NCBI GenBank assembly: GCA_018894105.1
Contig: CM032125.1
Span: 29,993,032-30,057,031, forward strand
Length of the DNA: 64,000 bases
Reading direction: 5' to 3'
Source: Jacaranda mimosifolia
Taxonomy: Eukaryota; Streptophyta; Magnoliopsida; Lamiales; Bignoniaceae
This document shows positions 9,972-22,249 of the stretch, piece by piece; the first letter of the stretch is position 1, and each line of letters starts with the position of its first letter. The notes below the pieces were generated by a model. That model was given only the letters and a program-made list of their open reading frames with translations. It was not told where the DNA came from and made no database searches. Position numbers and translations under genes: made by a program.

Positions 9972-12900
9972 TAGGGCTTGTTTATTTACAAATTTGTAAT
10001 ACATTTTCTAACTCCCAAAATTTAAACAAACAAACAATACATATTCTCCAACCCACTCCCAAAATACAAAATTCATTTTCCAAAATATCTTTACTATTCA
10101 CACTCCAATACATTTGCAAATTGGATTTAAACCTATGGTTCCAACCCAATGCACTTAGTTTTGAGTTGGGTTGGGTTTAAAATAATTTGATTGGGTTTGG
10201 ATTGAGTTGGATTGGATTTTAGTGGGTTGAATATGGGTTAGACTTCAATTGGTTGAAATGGATTTTAAATGAAAATGAATTTAAAATGGGTTGAATGTAG
10301 TTTCTAAATAATTCAATCTAATTTCAGCCCTAATTTTATCCTTCCATTCTCCCATTAAATCACCAAGTACTTTATTCTCTCTTCTTCTTTTTTTCATAGT
10401 TACAAGAATATTTAATTTAAATTTTTTATATTTATGAAAAATTTCTTCATATGAGGATTTTTAAACGAAAAATTATTACATCAGCAAAAAAATTTATTAA
10501 ATTTTTTATTTTACTCCTAATTCAATTATCCTAATTAGACATTGTTGAGAAAAATGCACTTGATTGGAAATTTGGAGGGGTGTAAATAAATAATTAATGA
10601 TATACATACAAAGGAAAAATGTAATGAAATTTCACTAATTCAAAAGTAAAAGCTTTGAAATATTGTTGTCTTCTTTTTCTTTTTTCAATTGAATCCTAGA
10701 CAGATAGCTCAAGGTCAAAGTCTAAGTTAACATCTAACTCACACAAATTATGTTTAAGTTACCATATTTAACATTCTAAATAAATAAACAAATAAATCAT
10801 AGAATCTTTCTATAAAAAAATCATCAATGTTTTCAAAATTGGATTGGACAAAAAAAAAATGATGACATTACTAGTTATTGATTCGATCGGTTTGAATGAT
10901 ATGACGTCATAATGATGTCATAATTATATTTAATTTTATAAATATATATAATATTTTAGTATTAGTAAAAAATAAAATTCTCAAAAATTTTGAAAAAAAA
11001 ATTTATCTTAACTTATTTTTAAGTTGTTCTTTAAAAAAAAATTATTTCACAATTAGTCAGCTACGAATGAATAATTTAATTAAAAGAATATTTAATATTA
11101 ATTTAAGTGATCGTCCATTTCATACTTCAAATTTAAGAAAAATTAAATAAAAAATTAGACATGAGCATCCACATATAACTGTTACTTTATTAAATTTCAA
11201 GAAAATAAATTTATGTTTCAAAAAGCTACATGTCCAAAATTTTTAGTTATCATCATGTTCAACTCATAATTCCTCTTTTTATTTTTATATTTTTTATTTT
11301 TAAATTTTTTTTTAATTTGTTGGGTACAACGTAAACAATTTGGACTAAAAATTTAAAATATTTTAAATAGTTATGTTTTATTCATTAAGTAGGATTTTTA
11401 TTTTGTATTAAAAAAATATAGATATTATAAAATAATAAGTAAATTATAAGTTTACTTAATTTGATTTGATTTTACGTGATTAATAAGGATTTAGTAATAA
11501 TTAATTAACATACGTCAAATAAGACAAAAAAATTATAGTTTAATAAGATAATGTAATAATTCATTTAGCAAAAGTTTTACATTTTTTTTTCTTTTTTGCA
11601 TTAAACCTGCTCAAATCTGACCCAATCCGTTTTCAACATGAATCAATATGATTACTATGCAAATTCATTTTCAAGTAATTCCAAGTATTACTATGTTAGC
11701 CTATTCATCATCTAGGAAAGGATAACGGGAGAACTCTCTCTACAGAACCGATGGACTGTGCTATATGAAAAATAATATGTGTTAAAGCTTAAAAGCATTA
11801 CTTATACTAAGAGAAGCAAAATTAATATATTATAAGATGAACACAAATAATAATTGATTTCACCAATCAATAAAAACAAATAAGAAATAATTAATAATTT
11901 AAGCAAAGAAAGAACATTTGTACACAAATTATATTACGTAGCATTCCCTCAAAAATATCTTGAGAAAAGATCTTGATTTTCTTGGTATCCACATTTTTGT
12001 TTATCCATCTTTTCAGTCCTTGATGCTTTGTCATAGGCTTTCATCCCATTCATATCTCCCCTCATCATATTTTTATCTTATATCAAATCCCATCTGTAAC
12101 ATGAAAAAAATTGATTAAATTGATGTAATATTGACCAAATTATATATATATATATATTAAAAAATCCATTAATATTTTCTCTTTTTCTTTTTGCGGTTTC
12201 TCACAATTGTTTTCTTCTAGTGTAATGCAACCAGTGTCATGTGTTGAAGAAGAGAATATCTCTATTGAGCCATTGTGTTGCACTGGCAACAACAAATTCC
12301 AACTTCAAAACATTTAACTGCTTTCTTTATTGCTTCTATTAAGATATACTAGTTGCCGTAGCATGCGATCATCACGCACATAAATAATAATTTTTAAGTG
12401 TAAGCAATGGTAGATGCGTCAAAATTTCATTGTAATTGAAAGTTGGAATGATTTAAAAAAAATGGATAAAAAATAATAAAAAATAAAATAATTATTATAA
12501 TGTAATTTTAAATAATTTTATATTCTACATTATATAATTTAAAAATTATTATCTAACCCTAATACAAGCATGAAAATTAAAATAATCATGTGAATATGAT
12601 TTAAATATAGTATTTAATTGAAATGGATGCAAAGTTCACATGAGAGAGGTATAGATATATTAGACTACATCACACAATTGCTTTCAAAATATTTATCATG
12701 AGGTCTATCCCTATACTAACACACATAGGAGGATATTATTACATAATTGTGAAAAAAAAAATATCATCAACTACACCATTAATTATAACTCCACAACATA
12801 GTATGCTGGTCAATGCTTCATTTGATAGAGCAAATAGACATGAGTCCTTTTATAGACCAACTAATTGTGTCATACTTCTATGCCTCAGATGCAAAGTGCA

Positions 12901-14264
12901 GTAGCTTTGTTACCCTGTCAAACATAAATTTTTCTAAACCAATTGAATAAAGAATATAATGCATGCAATTATAATTGCAAAAAGTTGATCTTGTAAATTT
13001 ACAACTTTTAAGTTAATTTTACAAAAAGTTAATTTTGTAATTTTGCATGAGATCATAATCATGAAAAGTTTTGATGGAGTTTTTTAAAATAAATTATTCA
13101 ATAAGAAAAATGATCAAATTTTTTTTAACAATAGCAGAGTACATACCTCTCAAGGCATGAGATTATTGAGAATCACTCTACACAATGAACAATAACATGA
13201 GAAAACTCAATTTAAGTGAAGAATTAAACAAAATTACTCACAACAAATGACTTAAATTTAATTTGTTCTACACTCCCAATTTTTTAATTTCACACCCTAA
13301 AACTCAGTTTATTCGACCACTATCATGAATAGGTTATGTGTCAGAAACAAATTAAAATTGAGAAAGCAAACCAATGTTCCTATAGTCTAGAGAAATCAAG
13401 AAACACATCAACAAAATCTTAAGAAATCTTGAAGTTTCCTAGATTCAAAAGAGCAAAATTAATGCATTTTTCAAGTGAGGCTCAAATCAGTTGATATATA
13501 TTTGTGTTTTGCATTCCTTGGATACCACATGGTAGAAAGAAGTTAAAAAAAAAAAAAAAGGAAGAAAAGCGTACTAGTAATTTCTCTCATTCCATTGGTG
13601 TAGGTGCATATATTCACTTGAATTCTGAAAAAGTCTATAATTTCAATAAATTTCTAAGTAAATCAATAATCATCCAAGAGTTTATTAAAAAGATCATAAT
13701 CCCAGATAAAATAAAACATACAGAATTGTTACTTGTGGCTGAAAATCTTAGGAAGGCTGAGAATTAGTGGGAAAATGAGTTATGAATAATGAAAAGAGAG
13801 AATTAATGGGAGGAATTATAAAGGAAGAGGGAGAATGAGATGATAAGAGAGGGAATTAATGGGAGGAGTTATATGGGAAGAGGGAAATGATAGGAAAAAG
13901 AGTCATAGCTAGTGAGAAAAGTTACAATAGGGGTATTTTAGGTATATAATATTATGGTGTAGTATGGAAAAAACCGTCATTTGTGAGGGTAAAGGGCCTT
14001 TTCTTTTTAAATAGTATAGATATACACATATATATAATTTTGAAATATCTATTTTAATCCACCAACCTAACAAAAAAGTTATTGATATAATATCTTGTCT
14101 CCTCCCAAAATACAATCAAACAAATAATTCTCTCCCAAAAGATTCTCCATGTACCACCCAAAACGCGAATAGACAACCATCATATTCCTCCATTCCACTT
14201 CCCAAAAACCATTTTTTCAAAATATTTTAATAAAATGTCTCAATTTGTAAACAAATAAGCCCTA
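9972..14264. mobile_element. Candidate 4.3-kb TIR element without coding capacity
   Basis: The left end reads TAGGGCTTGTTTATTTACAA and the right end, reverse-complemented, reads TAGGGCTTATTTGTTTACAA: about 23 bp of terminal inverted repeat with two mismatches. The flanks taatataact (9962-9971) and taatataacg (14265-14274) would be a 10-bp target duplication with one mismatch. The interior is AT-rich, contains TTGGGTT-rich sequence near 10130-10310 and a purine-rich stretch near 13750-13900, and has no open frame with recognisable motifs. The last 250 bp match a MITE family seen again at 63440-63692, so a composite of two smaller insertions is an alternative. Confidence 0.4.
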
Positions 14265-15062
14265 TAATATAACGTTTGAAACTTTTTTCTTTTAAGGTCA
14301 TTCTGAAATTTGGCATTTATTGCTAAACTTTAACTAGTCACTAGCTTATTAAATTACATTTTGTATATATATATACTTTTAAAGTTCGCAATATAAATTC
14401 TGAATTTTTTTATTTGAATTACTGTTACTTATTAAATTATTTAATAATATTTGATAAATATAATTTTATATTCTATAGTATAATCATATACAATCAAAAT
14501 ATTAATATATTCTTACTTAGTTGAAAATTTTTAATTTAAAATTCTCATCTCATTTGTATGGAATTACAACACAAATCTCGCAGCCAAACTCATATTCTTG
14601 TATAATTAATAGTAACATGTTGTAAAAAATACATGTTATTTAATTTAATGATACCTCATATAAGGTAAATACAAGTATACCTTATCGTGAACATGCCCAA
14701 AAAAGAAACATGGCACATGTGTTTAGTGAAAAAGAAAAAATATTTTGTATATTAATTTGTTAAAAGTTAAAATTATAATTAAATCTACTATCGCTAATTT
14801 TTTATTTTGATGGAAAAAAAGGGTAGAGAAAAAGCGACTAACGTAACAATTCTCTTATGCATGATCATAAGTATCTAGTATTACTATAAAATATCCAATT
14901 TAAACAATACTTATTGTCCTACAAAAATGATCTCAACCAGTACAACTCAACTAAAGTGCTAATTAGATTAAAGCCCTATACTATAAAAAGTGACTTATCA
15001 CTAATCATCATTATTACAAACAAATTAAATTTTATTTTTTAGAAAATTATGAGCCAAATTAA
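14265..15062. other. Left end of the PMEI duplication array, noncoding
   Basis: From about 14697 the sequence matches the spacers near 38013 and 58570 (acatggcacatgt or similar, then tttagtgaaaaagaaaaaat), so the duplicated block begins near here. No gene seen. It ends with the attaa target site of copia-2. Confidence 0.6.
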
Positions 15063-15260
15063 TGTAAGATTTTTAGCATTTATGAGTGATAACCCACCGA
15101 ATTTGGTTATCACTTAATGAGAATTTTATGAGGTCAAAATTAATGACATTTAAACTAATAATTTTATCTCATTGAAGAGATGTTTATTAAGTGGTTATGT
15201 GCCAAAAATTAATGAGGGAGTGAATGAAAAAATTGGGTTAAAAATGGAGAATGAGTTAAA
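15063..15260 (+). repeat. Truncated 5' LTR of copia-2
   Basis: Matches 18239-18436 of the right LTR (gagtgataacccacc, aaaattaatgagg-type blocks) up to gagttaaa, after which it passes abruptly into integrase sequence. Confidence 0.9.
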
Positions 15261-15267
15261 AGTACTG

Positions 15268-16090
15268 AACCATTAAATTTAATTCACACCAACATATGTG
15301 ACTTAAAAGTTGTGGTGCAATCTAGAGGAGGTAAAAAATACTTTATAACTTTTATAGATGTCTGCACATAATATTGTCATGTTTATTTACTTTCAAATAA
15401 AGACGAAGCTATTGAAGTATTTAAACATTACGAGAATGAGGTTCAAAATCAACTTGGAAAGAAAAGAAAAATACTTAGAAGTGATACTGGCAGTGAATAT
15501 GTTTACCGCTTTGAAGAATTTTGTGCTGAACATGAAATCATCCATGGAGTAATATCACATTATGCACCACAATCAAATAGTATTGCTGAGCGCAAAAATC
15601 AAATTTTAAAAGAAATGATGTATGCATTATTAATTAATGCAAGGGAACCTCAAAACATACAGGGAGAGATAGTGTTGACTGCAAATCATTTACTTAACAA
15701 GATACCCCACAAGAAATTAGAAAGGACCCCATATGAGGTATGGAAAAGACATCCCTTATCTTATCAATATCTTCAAGAATGGGGATGTCTAGCTAAAGTA
15801 GGAGTACCACCTCCTAAAATGGTCAAAATAGGACCAAAGATTGTTGATGGAATCTTTATTAGCTACACATAACATAGTGCCGCCTATCGGTTCCTCGTAC
15901 ATAAATCTGACATTGATGACATTCAAATCAATACAATAATCGAGTCAAAGAATGCAAGCTTTTTTGAAGAAACATTTCCTTGGAAAAAGGAAGAACGACG
16001 AGTGGTATTTAAAAGACCTTGAGAAATTCAAGAGATGAGCAAAGAGGACATGGAGTCGAGATATAGCAAAAGAGCTAGAACGGTTTAATC
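15268..16090 (+). pseudogene. pol: copia-2 integrase remnant
   Basis: Readable motifs: KYFITFID, then LRSDTGSEY (second catalytic Asp), SIAERKN (catalytic Glu), NHLLNKIPHKK, TPYEVWK and KVKIGPKIVDGIF in slightly altered form. The expected first catalytic block HSDICDLK reads HTNICDLK, so the first Asp is Asn. Stops occur at VCT-stop (near 15366) and after ISYT (15870). The N-terminal HHCC part is absent because of the internal deletion. Confidence 0.85.
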
Positions 16091-16106
16091 CTTTGGACCT
16101 GACTTA

Positions 16107-17605
16107 TTGACTAACGTATTAGAAAGTGAACCGAGGATGTTTACTGAAGTGATGACCACCCCAGAAGCTCCGCTATGGAAGGAAGCAGTAAATAGTAAAA
16201 TAGAGCCCATCATGCATAATCATACTTGGGAACTAGTAGATTTACTTTCTGGAAATAAACTCGTAAGGGGTAAATGGATTTTCAAGAGGAAAATGAAAAT
16301 TGATGGTACGATAGACAAGTACAAGGTGAGGTTAGTATTCAAAGGATACCGACAGAAGGAGGATCTTGACTGCTTTGATACGTACTCACTGGTGACTAGA
16401 ATAACCTCAATCCGATTATTAATTGTGTTTGTCGCTATTAATAATCTTGAGATCCATCAAATAGATGTCAAAATAGCATTCCTAAATGGTGACCTCGATG
16501 AGGAAATTTATATGGAACAACCCAAAGGGTTAGTCGTTCTCGGACAAGAAAAGAAAGCGTATAAGTTAATTAAATCATTATATAGTTTAAAACAAGCACT
16601 TAAACAGTGGCACCTTAAATTTGATCAAGTGATGATAGCCAATGGCTTCAAAATTAACGAGTGTGACAAGTGTGTGTATATTAGAGGTACATCAATTGAG
16701 TATGTTATTGTATGTCTATATGTGGATGATATGTTAATCATGGGAAGCAACAATAATATAATCAAAGAGACAAAGAAATTGCTCAGTCACAATTTCGATA
16801 TGAAAGATATGGGCCTTGCTGATGTCATACTTGGAATTAAAATTATAAGAACATCAAATGGTATAGCATTAACACAATCCCACTATATTGAGAAAGTATT
16901 ACAAAAGTTTCTAGATCCGGTAATAGTGAGGTGAAAACACCGATAGATAAAAACCAATAGCTTACCAAGAATAGACATGAAGGAAAGGCTCAAGTGGAAT
17001 ACACACATATCACTGGAAGCCTTATGTACGTTATGAATTCCATGATGCTAGCATATGCAATAGGTAAGCTGAGTAGATACACGAGCAACCTTGGACAAGA
17101 GCATTGGAATGCTATTGTCAAAGTATTGAGATGCTCAAAACAAACCATAGAGTATGGGTTGCATTATAACAGGTATCTAATTGTAATTGTGGGATACAAC
17201 AATGCCAATTGGATATCTGATTCAAATGAGTGGATATGTATTCACTCTAGGTGGAGCTGCCATATCATGAAAATCCTCGAAGTTGACCTATGTAGCAAGG
17301 TCAATGGAATCGGAGTTCATCGCTTTAGATAAAGCATGCGGGAAGCAGAATGGCTACGCCAATTTTTGGAAGACATTCTGAACTGGCCAAAGCCTATGCT
17401 TGCAATTTGCATTCAATGTGATAGCCAATCTATGAGAAGAAGGACACATAATAGTATGTACAATGGTAAATCTAGACACATACAGAGGAGACATAATACT
17501 GTTAAACAATTGCTCTTTAGTAGAGTTATCTCAGTTGACTACGTGAAGTCAAAAGATAACCTTCTGAATCCGAACCAAAGGTGTAAACAAAAAGCAAGTA
17601 ATTAA
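16107..17605 (+). pseudogene. pol: copia-2 reverse transcriptase and RNase H remnant
   Basis: The frame 16107-16934 is a long RT piece: PLWKEAVNSKI, NHTWELVDL, GKWIFKRK, VDVK-like HQIDVKIAFLNGDL, YMEQPKG, SLYSLKQA and the catalytic LYVDDMLI. It ends at a frame change after KVLQKF. RNase H follows in several frames (SLMYVMNSM, GYNNANW, then AEWLRQFLEDI, CDSQSM, NGKSRHIQRRHN, VDYVKSKDNL). The RT stretch itself is open, but no functional polyprotein is possible. Confidence 0.87.
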
Positions 17606-18238
17606 ATTGACAGAGGGAATAGGGCTGAGGCCTTTAATTAACTGAGTCACCATAACGAGAACATGACCTACATTATTAGAGTCCTATGAAGTAGGTTCAA
17701 AGGGAAAAACAAGTTATGCAACTGTGACTCGATGTGGAAGTATTGTGGGGGGCCTCAACACCTCTCGCCCATTTCGTTGATAAGCAGACAATACATCCTG
17801 CAAAAGTTCTAAAGTTAAGCATTGCTTTTAATGACTCTCATTTTGTGATAATTTGAGTTGGGGGGAGGGGGGCAGCAAGTACTTCTTAATGAGAAGTCAC
17901 CTATATGAGCAAGGGTTGGACAGATCCTATGAGAATTTTTTAAGGTTGGATTCTCATAGCAGTACTCATGAATACCAAGAATTGTTCAGGGCCGAAATGA
18001 ACACAACATAAACCACAAATGCTGACTACTGAGTGGTAGTTCGATTGTCTTAGTGTACACTAAAGCCAAACAGTTCAGGACACCACGTTCACTAGTTGGT
18101 AAGTGTACTCGATAGTTTTCACTAGGGAAGGTTCAAAAGCTACCTATCCAGATGCAGTACTAATTGAGCTGAACCTCTGTCATATCTTTATATTCATAAG
18201 TATATCTATCAGACAATTTGCTCATTCATGTGGGGGAT
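17606..18238 (+). other. copia-2 untranslated 3' region with polypurine tract
   Basis: No coding content. It is the spacer between pol and the right LTR. The polypurine tract is TGTGGGGGAT at about 18229-18238, abutting the LTR; a second G-run near 17860 may be a secondary tract. Confidence 0.7.
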
Positions 18239-19428
18239 TGTAAGATTTTTGGTACTTATGAGTGATAACCCACCAACTTTGGTTATAACTTAATGAGAGT
18301 TTTATGAGGTCAAAATTAATTACTTTTAAACTAATAATTCTATCTTATTGATGTTTATTTAGTGGTTATGTGCCAAAAATTAATGAGGAAGTGAATGAGA
18401 AAATTGAGCTAAAAATGGAGAACGAGTTAAATAGCTAAGACATTTGTATAGATGGATAGCTTGTAAGTGTCCATCCCACATTGGAACCTAAAGCTAGAGT
18501 TAAGCTAGTCAAATAACTTAGGTGTGGCCTAAGGGGTTGGATCCCTTTGGGGGTATCCAAGTCTTTGTAGAGGAGAGAGCCTACATGAGTGTTGGTTTGC
18601 GTTTGATTGCAATGAACCACACACGCGCACGCCCCCCGCATGTCCGACTAGCTGGCTCGGCTCGGATCGGGGTGAGGCAAGGCATGGACAAGGTTGAGTG
18701 CTTGTAGTCTGAATATTATCTTTTTAGAGAAAATTTATTTTAAATTAAATATAATATTTTAATATAATAAATATGCTATATAATTATTATTTTTAATATT
18801 TGATTTTGAGACCAATACAATATTATTCATCTCTTAATGGTATTGTTCGAAAATTTCAAACAATTGCAGCCATCTCTTTTTGGTTGAAATTCTATAGCTA
18901 TGGTCTTAAAATTTCAAATTAAAGGTCATAACCTTTATTTATAACCTTTAACATGCCTGATGGGCATACAATCGTGCCTCATGCTACTAGGCTCCTAGCA
19001 TCTATAAATACGGTGGGTACATCCGTGCATTGAGAATAACAACAACATACATACATACATACATACATACATACACATTTTCATGTATACAAAGCATTCA
19101 TTAACAGAGGCTCAAGTCAGTTAAGGATTCGGAGTCCAGGAAATTGGAGTGCAGTCTTTGTTTGGCCAGGGTCATTGTATCTTGGGAGGTTGTCTATTAG
19201 GAGTCCTCGTGCACCATTGGGAGAGGACAAAATCTTAAAAAAGCTGCATTAGTGCATGCCTTGACTCAATTAAATGTTTTAACCCAATTACTGTTCGTGG
19301 TTTGTTTTATTAAGTTTTTGTCTTCTTAATTTCCGATTCTAGTGATCTATGTTCTATGTTAATTATTCATGCTATTGGTTAATGCTACTGCTTATTTGAT
19401 ACATACACTGGTGCATATATTTCTAACA
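18239..19428 (+). repeat. 3' LTR of copia-2
   Basis: 1190 bp, TG...CA. It holds a U3 promoter with TATAAAT at 19003-19009 and a (CATA)n microsatellite at about 19045-19074. It is the only full LTR of the element. Confidence 0.9.
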
Positions 19429-19573
19429 ATTAATTAAGCTACATATGATTGTAAATCTGTCATAATTAATTAACATTTAAACACTAAGCACAATAATTAA
19501 CAGGTCACATGCCAATTAAGGGTCAATGCCACAAGTTGTTCCTTGGAATATAGAGACGTATTGAGGATAGGAA

Positions 19574-20565
19574 TAGGGCTGTAAATAGATATTAAATGGT
19601 ACGTACCCATATTCATTTAATTTTAAAAATATTTATATTTGTATCCTTCGAATATTTTGTAATAATTTTTGAATTTATATCCATCGGATATTAATGAAAT
19701 TTGGATATATCCGTATCCAATTATGATTATAGGACACATACGCTTATAAATATTCGAATATCGAATTATAAATATTCAAATATCTAAATATTTGAATCCA
19801 TTAACTTATAATTAAATGCATATTTTTTCTAATAAATTTCATTAAAAAAATTACTACTTTATTTAGAATTAAAAAATTAATTATTTTTTATTTAGTTAAT
19901 TTTTTTATTTAATGATTGAATTTATGATTAATTAATATTAATAAAATGACACTAATATAAATAAATAATAAAGTCAAGCTGCAATAATTTTATATTGATT
20001 AATTTTATTGTTCATATATTGATTTTTTAATTTTTTTTCTAATTTAGTAGTGTTTAATTATCATTAATATTGTCTATCGATTCTTCATAATCCTTAACTA
20101 CTAATTTTTTTTATTAATTCTTTAATTATTATTTTGTACTTATATTCATTTATATATAATTATGAGATTTCATATTGAAAAAATAAAAATAATTTATTAT
20201 GTATAATAATATATTATATACGATAATCTTTTTAAATATTATTTGTATATTAAAATACATAAAAAAAATTAGAATATATTATATATAATAATTTTTTAAA
20301 TATTATTTATTGGATATGGATAATGAATTTAATTAAATTATGAATAATCAAATATATAAACGGACATATCCAACTGACATGTACTCGGAGTGAATATTAA
20401 ACAAATTGGATAGGCAATTACCATATTTGTATCCATTTATATTGATATCTAATAATTGAATACGAATAATATTTACTTTAAATAAATACAAATAATATAC
20501 CCTCTAAACAAATTCAAATATGAATGATAAACAAATTTTTGAATATCCATCCATTTATAGTTCTA
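19574..20565. mobile_element. MITE-like element, about 990 bp, TAGGGCTGTAAAT ends (copy 1)
   Basis: Left end TAGGGCTGTAAATAGATATT; right end reverse-complemented TAGAACTATAAATGGATGGA. The interior is rich in aaatattcgaata-type subterminal repeats. A second copy lies at 38507-39468 in the homologous place of another array unit and a right-end remnant at 47216-47281. The unit near 59050 lacks it. Ends and subterminal repeats suggest the hAT superfamily, but an 8-bp target duplication is not clear. Confidence 0.7.
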
Positions 20566-20889
20566 GAAAATAGAAATAGAGATAGAACATGGGCATATAG
20601 CAAATCCAACTTGGCGGCCTTCTTTATACTAAGGTACAATGCATCTAATTGTATTAAGAAAGGGATCAACTTGAACCATCAAATCAATACTCTCGAGTCT
20701 TAGGATAAGGAAAGAGGCGGCAAAGCTATCCGATGTAATTTAGGCAAAGGAAAATTCATATATATGGCCATTGTAAGAGTTGGTTTTCATGAGTCCTTAA
20801 AAAGAAAATTTCAACTTACCTAAAATAGTTATTGAATTTTCAAAAGTGATGGAGTCAAATTTGACAACACTAATCCACTCATAATCAGT

Positions 20890-21650
20890 ACGTGTTAGGT
20901 TAAAATGATAAAAGAATTTTCAAAGGTTTTTATTTTCTAACTTTCATGTTAATTAAAAAACATGCATATTTGAATTGGATTCTTTGTGTGTGTGTGTGTG
21001 TGTGTCTTGGTGAATATTTTGAATTGGATATTGAATAGATAAAAAATATATTTAATTTCTTAGACGAAAACATTTTAGGAAGTCCAAATCGACCTCGGAA
21101 GTCGAGTTTTCCTAACCTAGGGAGGTCGAAATTGGCAGGGAGCAAAAGCATTAATGGCAGCTCCTGCCACCCATTGAATCCGCATTAAATACAACTGAAC
21201 CACCATCTTGTCCGCATTAGATAGTTTTGATGGTGCATCACCTCTGCATTAATGACGATAAGGGTCTCTCTCTGGCTGGCCAGCCATTAGCAAAGTTCCA
21301 TACTAGGTCAAAAAGACCTAAGTTATCCTTACTCGTGGAAGATGAGATCTAAACTGTATTAGGGAGAAACTCATCTTTTCAGCCCTCGCCAAACCCCATA
21401 AATACTTCCTCTTTTAGAAACAAAGTACGTTTTTACACATTTCCTAAGTCGTTACTCTGCCAAATTACTCTCAGGTCGAAAACTGACTTGAGCATAAGAA
21501 GGTCTTAGTTGAAAACCCTCTCAATATAACTAACGTTTGTTCATTGGGTGTAGGATTCAATCCACGCCATCTAATTCTATCTTTCTGGTCAACCCATACC
21601 TTCTGGTCGAAATCGAGAAACCTATCTTACTAAAATTGGCATCATCATTA
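20890..21650. repeat. LTR-like (possibly Ty3/gypsy solo LTR) remnant shared by array units
   Basis: Contains a CATAAATA box near 21398, then acacatttcctaag, gacttgagcat and aacgtttgttcattg, an arrangement like the U3/R/U5 of plant gypsy LTRs. Related copies lie at about 39700-40145 and 47590-48325, all on the 3' side of a PMEI locus. No internal domains or matching partner LTR were found. A (GT)n microsatellite sits at 20985-21005. Confidence 0.4.
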
Positions 21651-21654
21651 ATAA

Positions 21655-22249
21655 AAATATTATCAAAATTATTTCAAAGTTTACTTAATTAATTAATATT
21701 AATATTATTAATTACAGAAATAAAAAAATATTTAATCAACAATGCATAATAATATGCTTATCCATTGTTTTGCTTAATTATCATTAAATAAAGTTTTATA
21801 ATTAAATAATATTATTTTTGTTTCATAATTTTTATTCATTTCAAATTATTATGTCCTAATAATTTCTTTGATTATAAATTTTTTAAATTTAAAATTAAAT
21901 TAATTACATATCACTTTGCAATTGTATATCAATCATTACAAATATATATATATAAATACATACACCCATCAATTAACCTTAACCATATATGTCCACATAT
22001 ATTTATTAAACTTAAAATTACAATTTCACTCTACAAACACAACAAAAAAGTTACTGATTGATATCTATAGTAAAATTTGTCTCCTACAAAATAATTCCAA
22101 ACAATTTTTTTAGAACAAAACTAAACAGTGGAATCATTCCCTAACTTTAACTCCCAAAACACCTTTATCCATAACATTTTCCAAAATTTACCCAAAACGC
22201 AACCAAACATAGCCTATATCTTTTAAGAGCTAACTAAAAATACATAAAT
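21655..22249. other. 3' flank of PMEI-A, contains one arm of a foldback MITE family
   Basis: AT-rich with no gene. Bases about 21985-22217 (through acaaaaaagttactgattga to aaccaaacatagcctat) are one arm of the foldback family seen whole at 52706-53608. The same arm lies downstream of C-psi, D and E-psi, so it was probably duplicated with the gene. Confidence 0.55.

Larger units (their letters stand above)
15063..19428 (+). mobile_element. Internally deleted Ty1/copia element (copia-2) with intact 5-bp TSD
   Basis: The element starts TGTAAGATTTTT and ends TTCTAACA, flanked by attaa on both sides (15058-15062 and 19429-19433). Paralogous spacers at about 38350 and 58909 show the unoccupied site (gccaaattaa followed directly by t-aagcta), which confirms both borders. 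Only about 198 bp of the left LTR remain; the rest of that LTR, the primer site, gag, protease and the start of integrase have been removed by one deletion. Integrase, RT and RNase H remnants, a polypurine tract and a 1190-bp right LTR follow. Confidence 0.93.

Noticed and set aside
18522..18707. 61-codon open frame in the GC-richer part of the copia-2 LTR
   Set aside because: It lies within U3 of a defined LTR and has no family motif.
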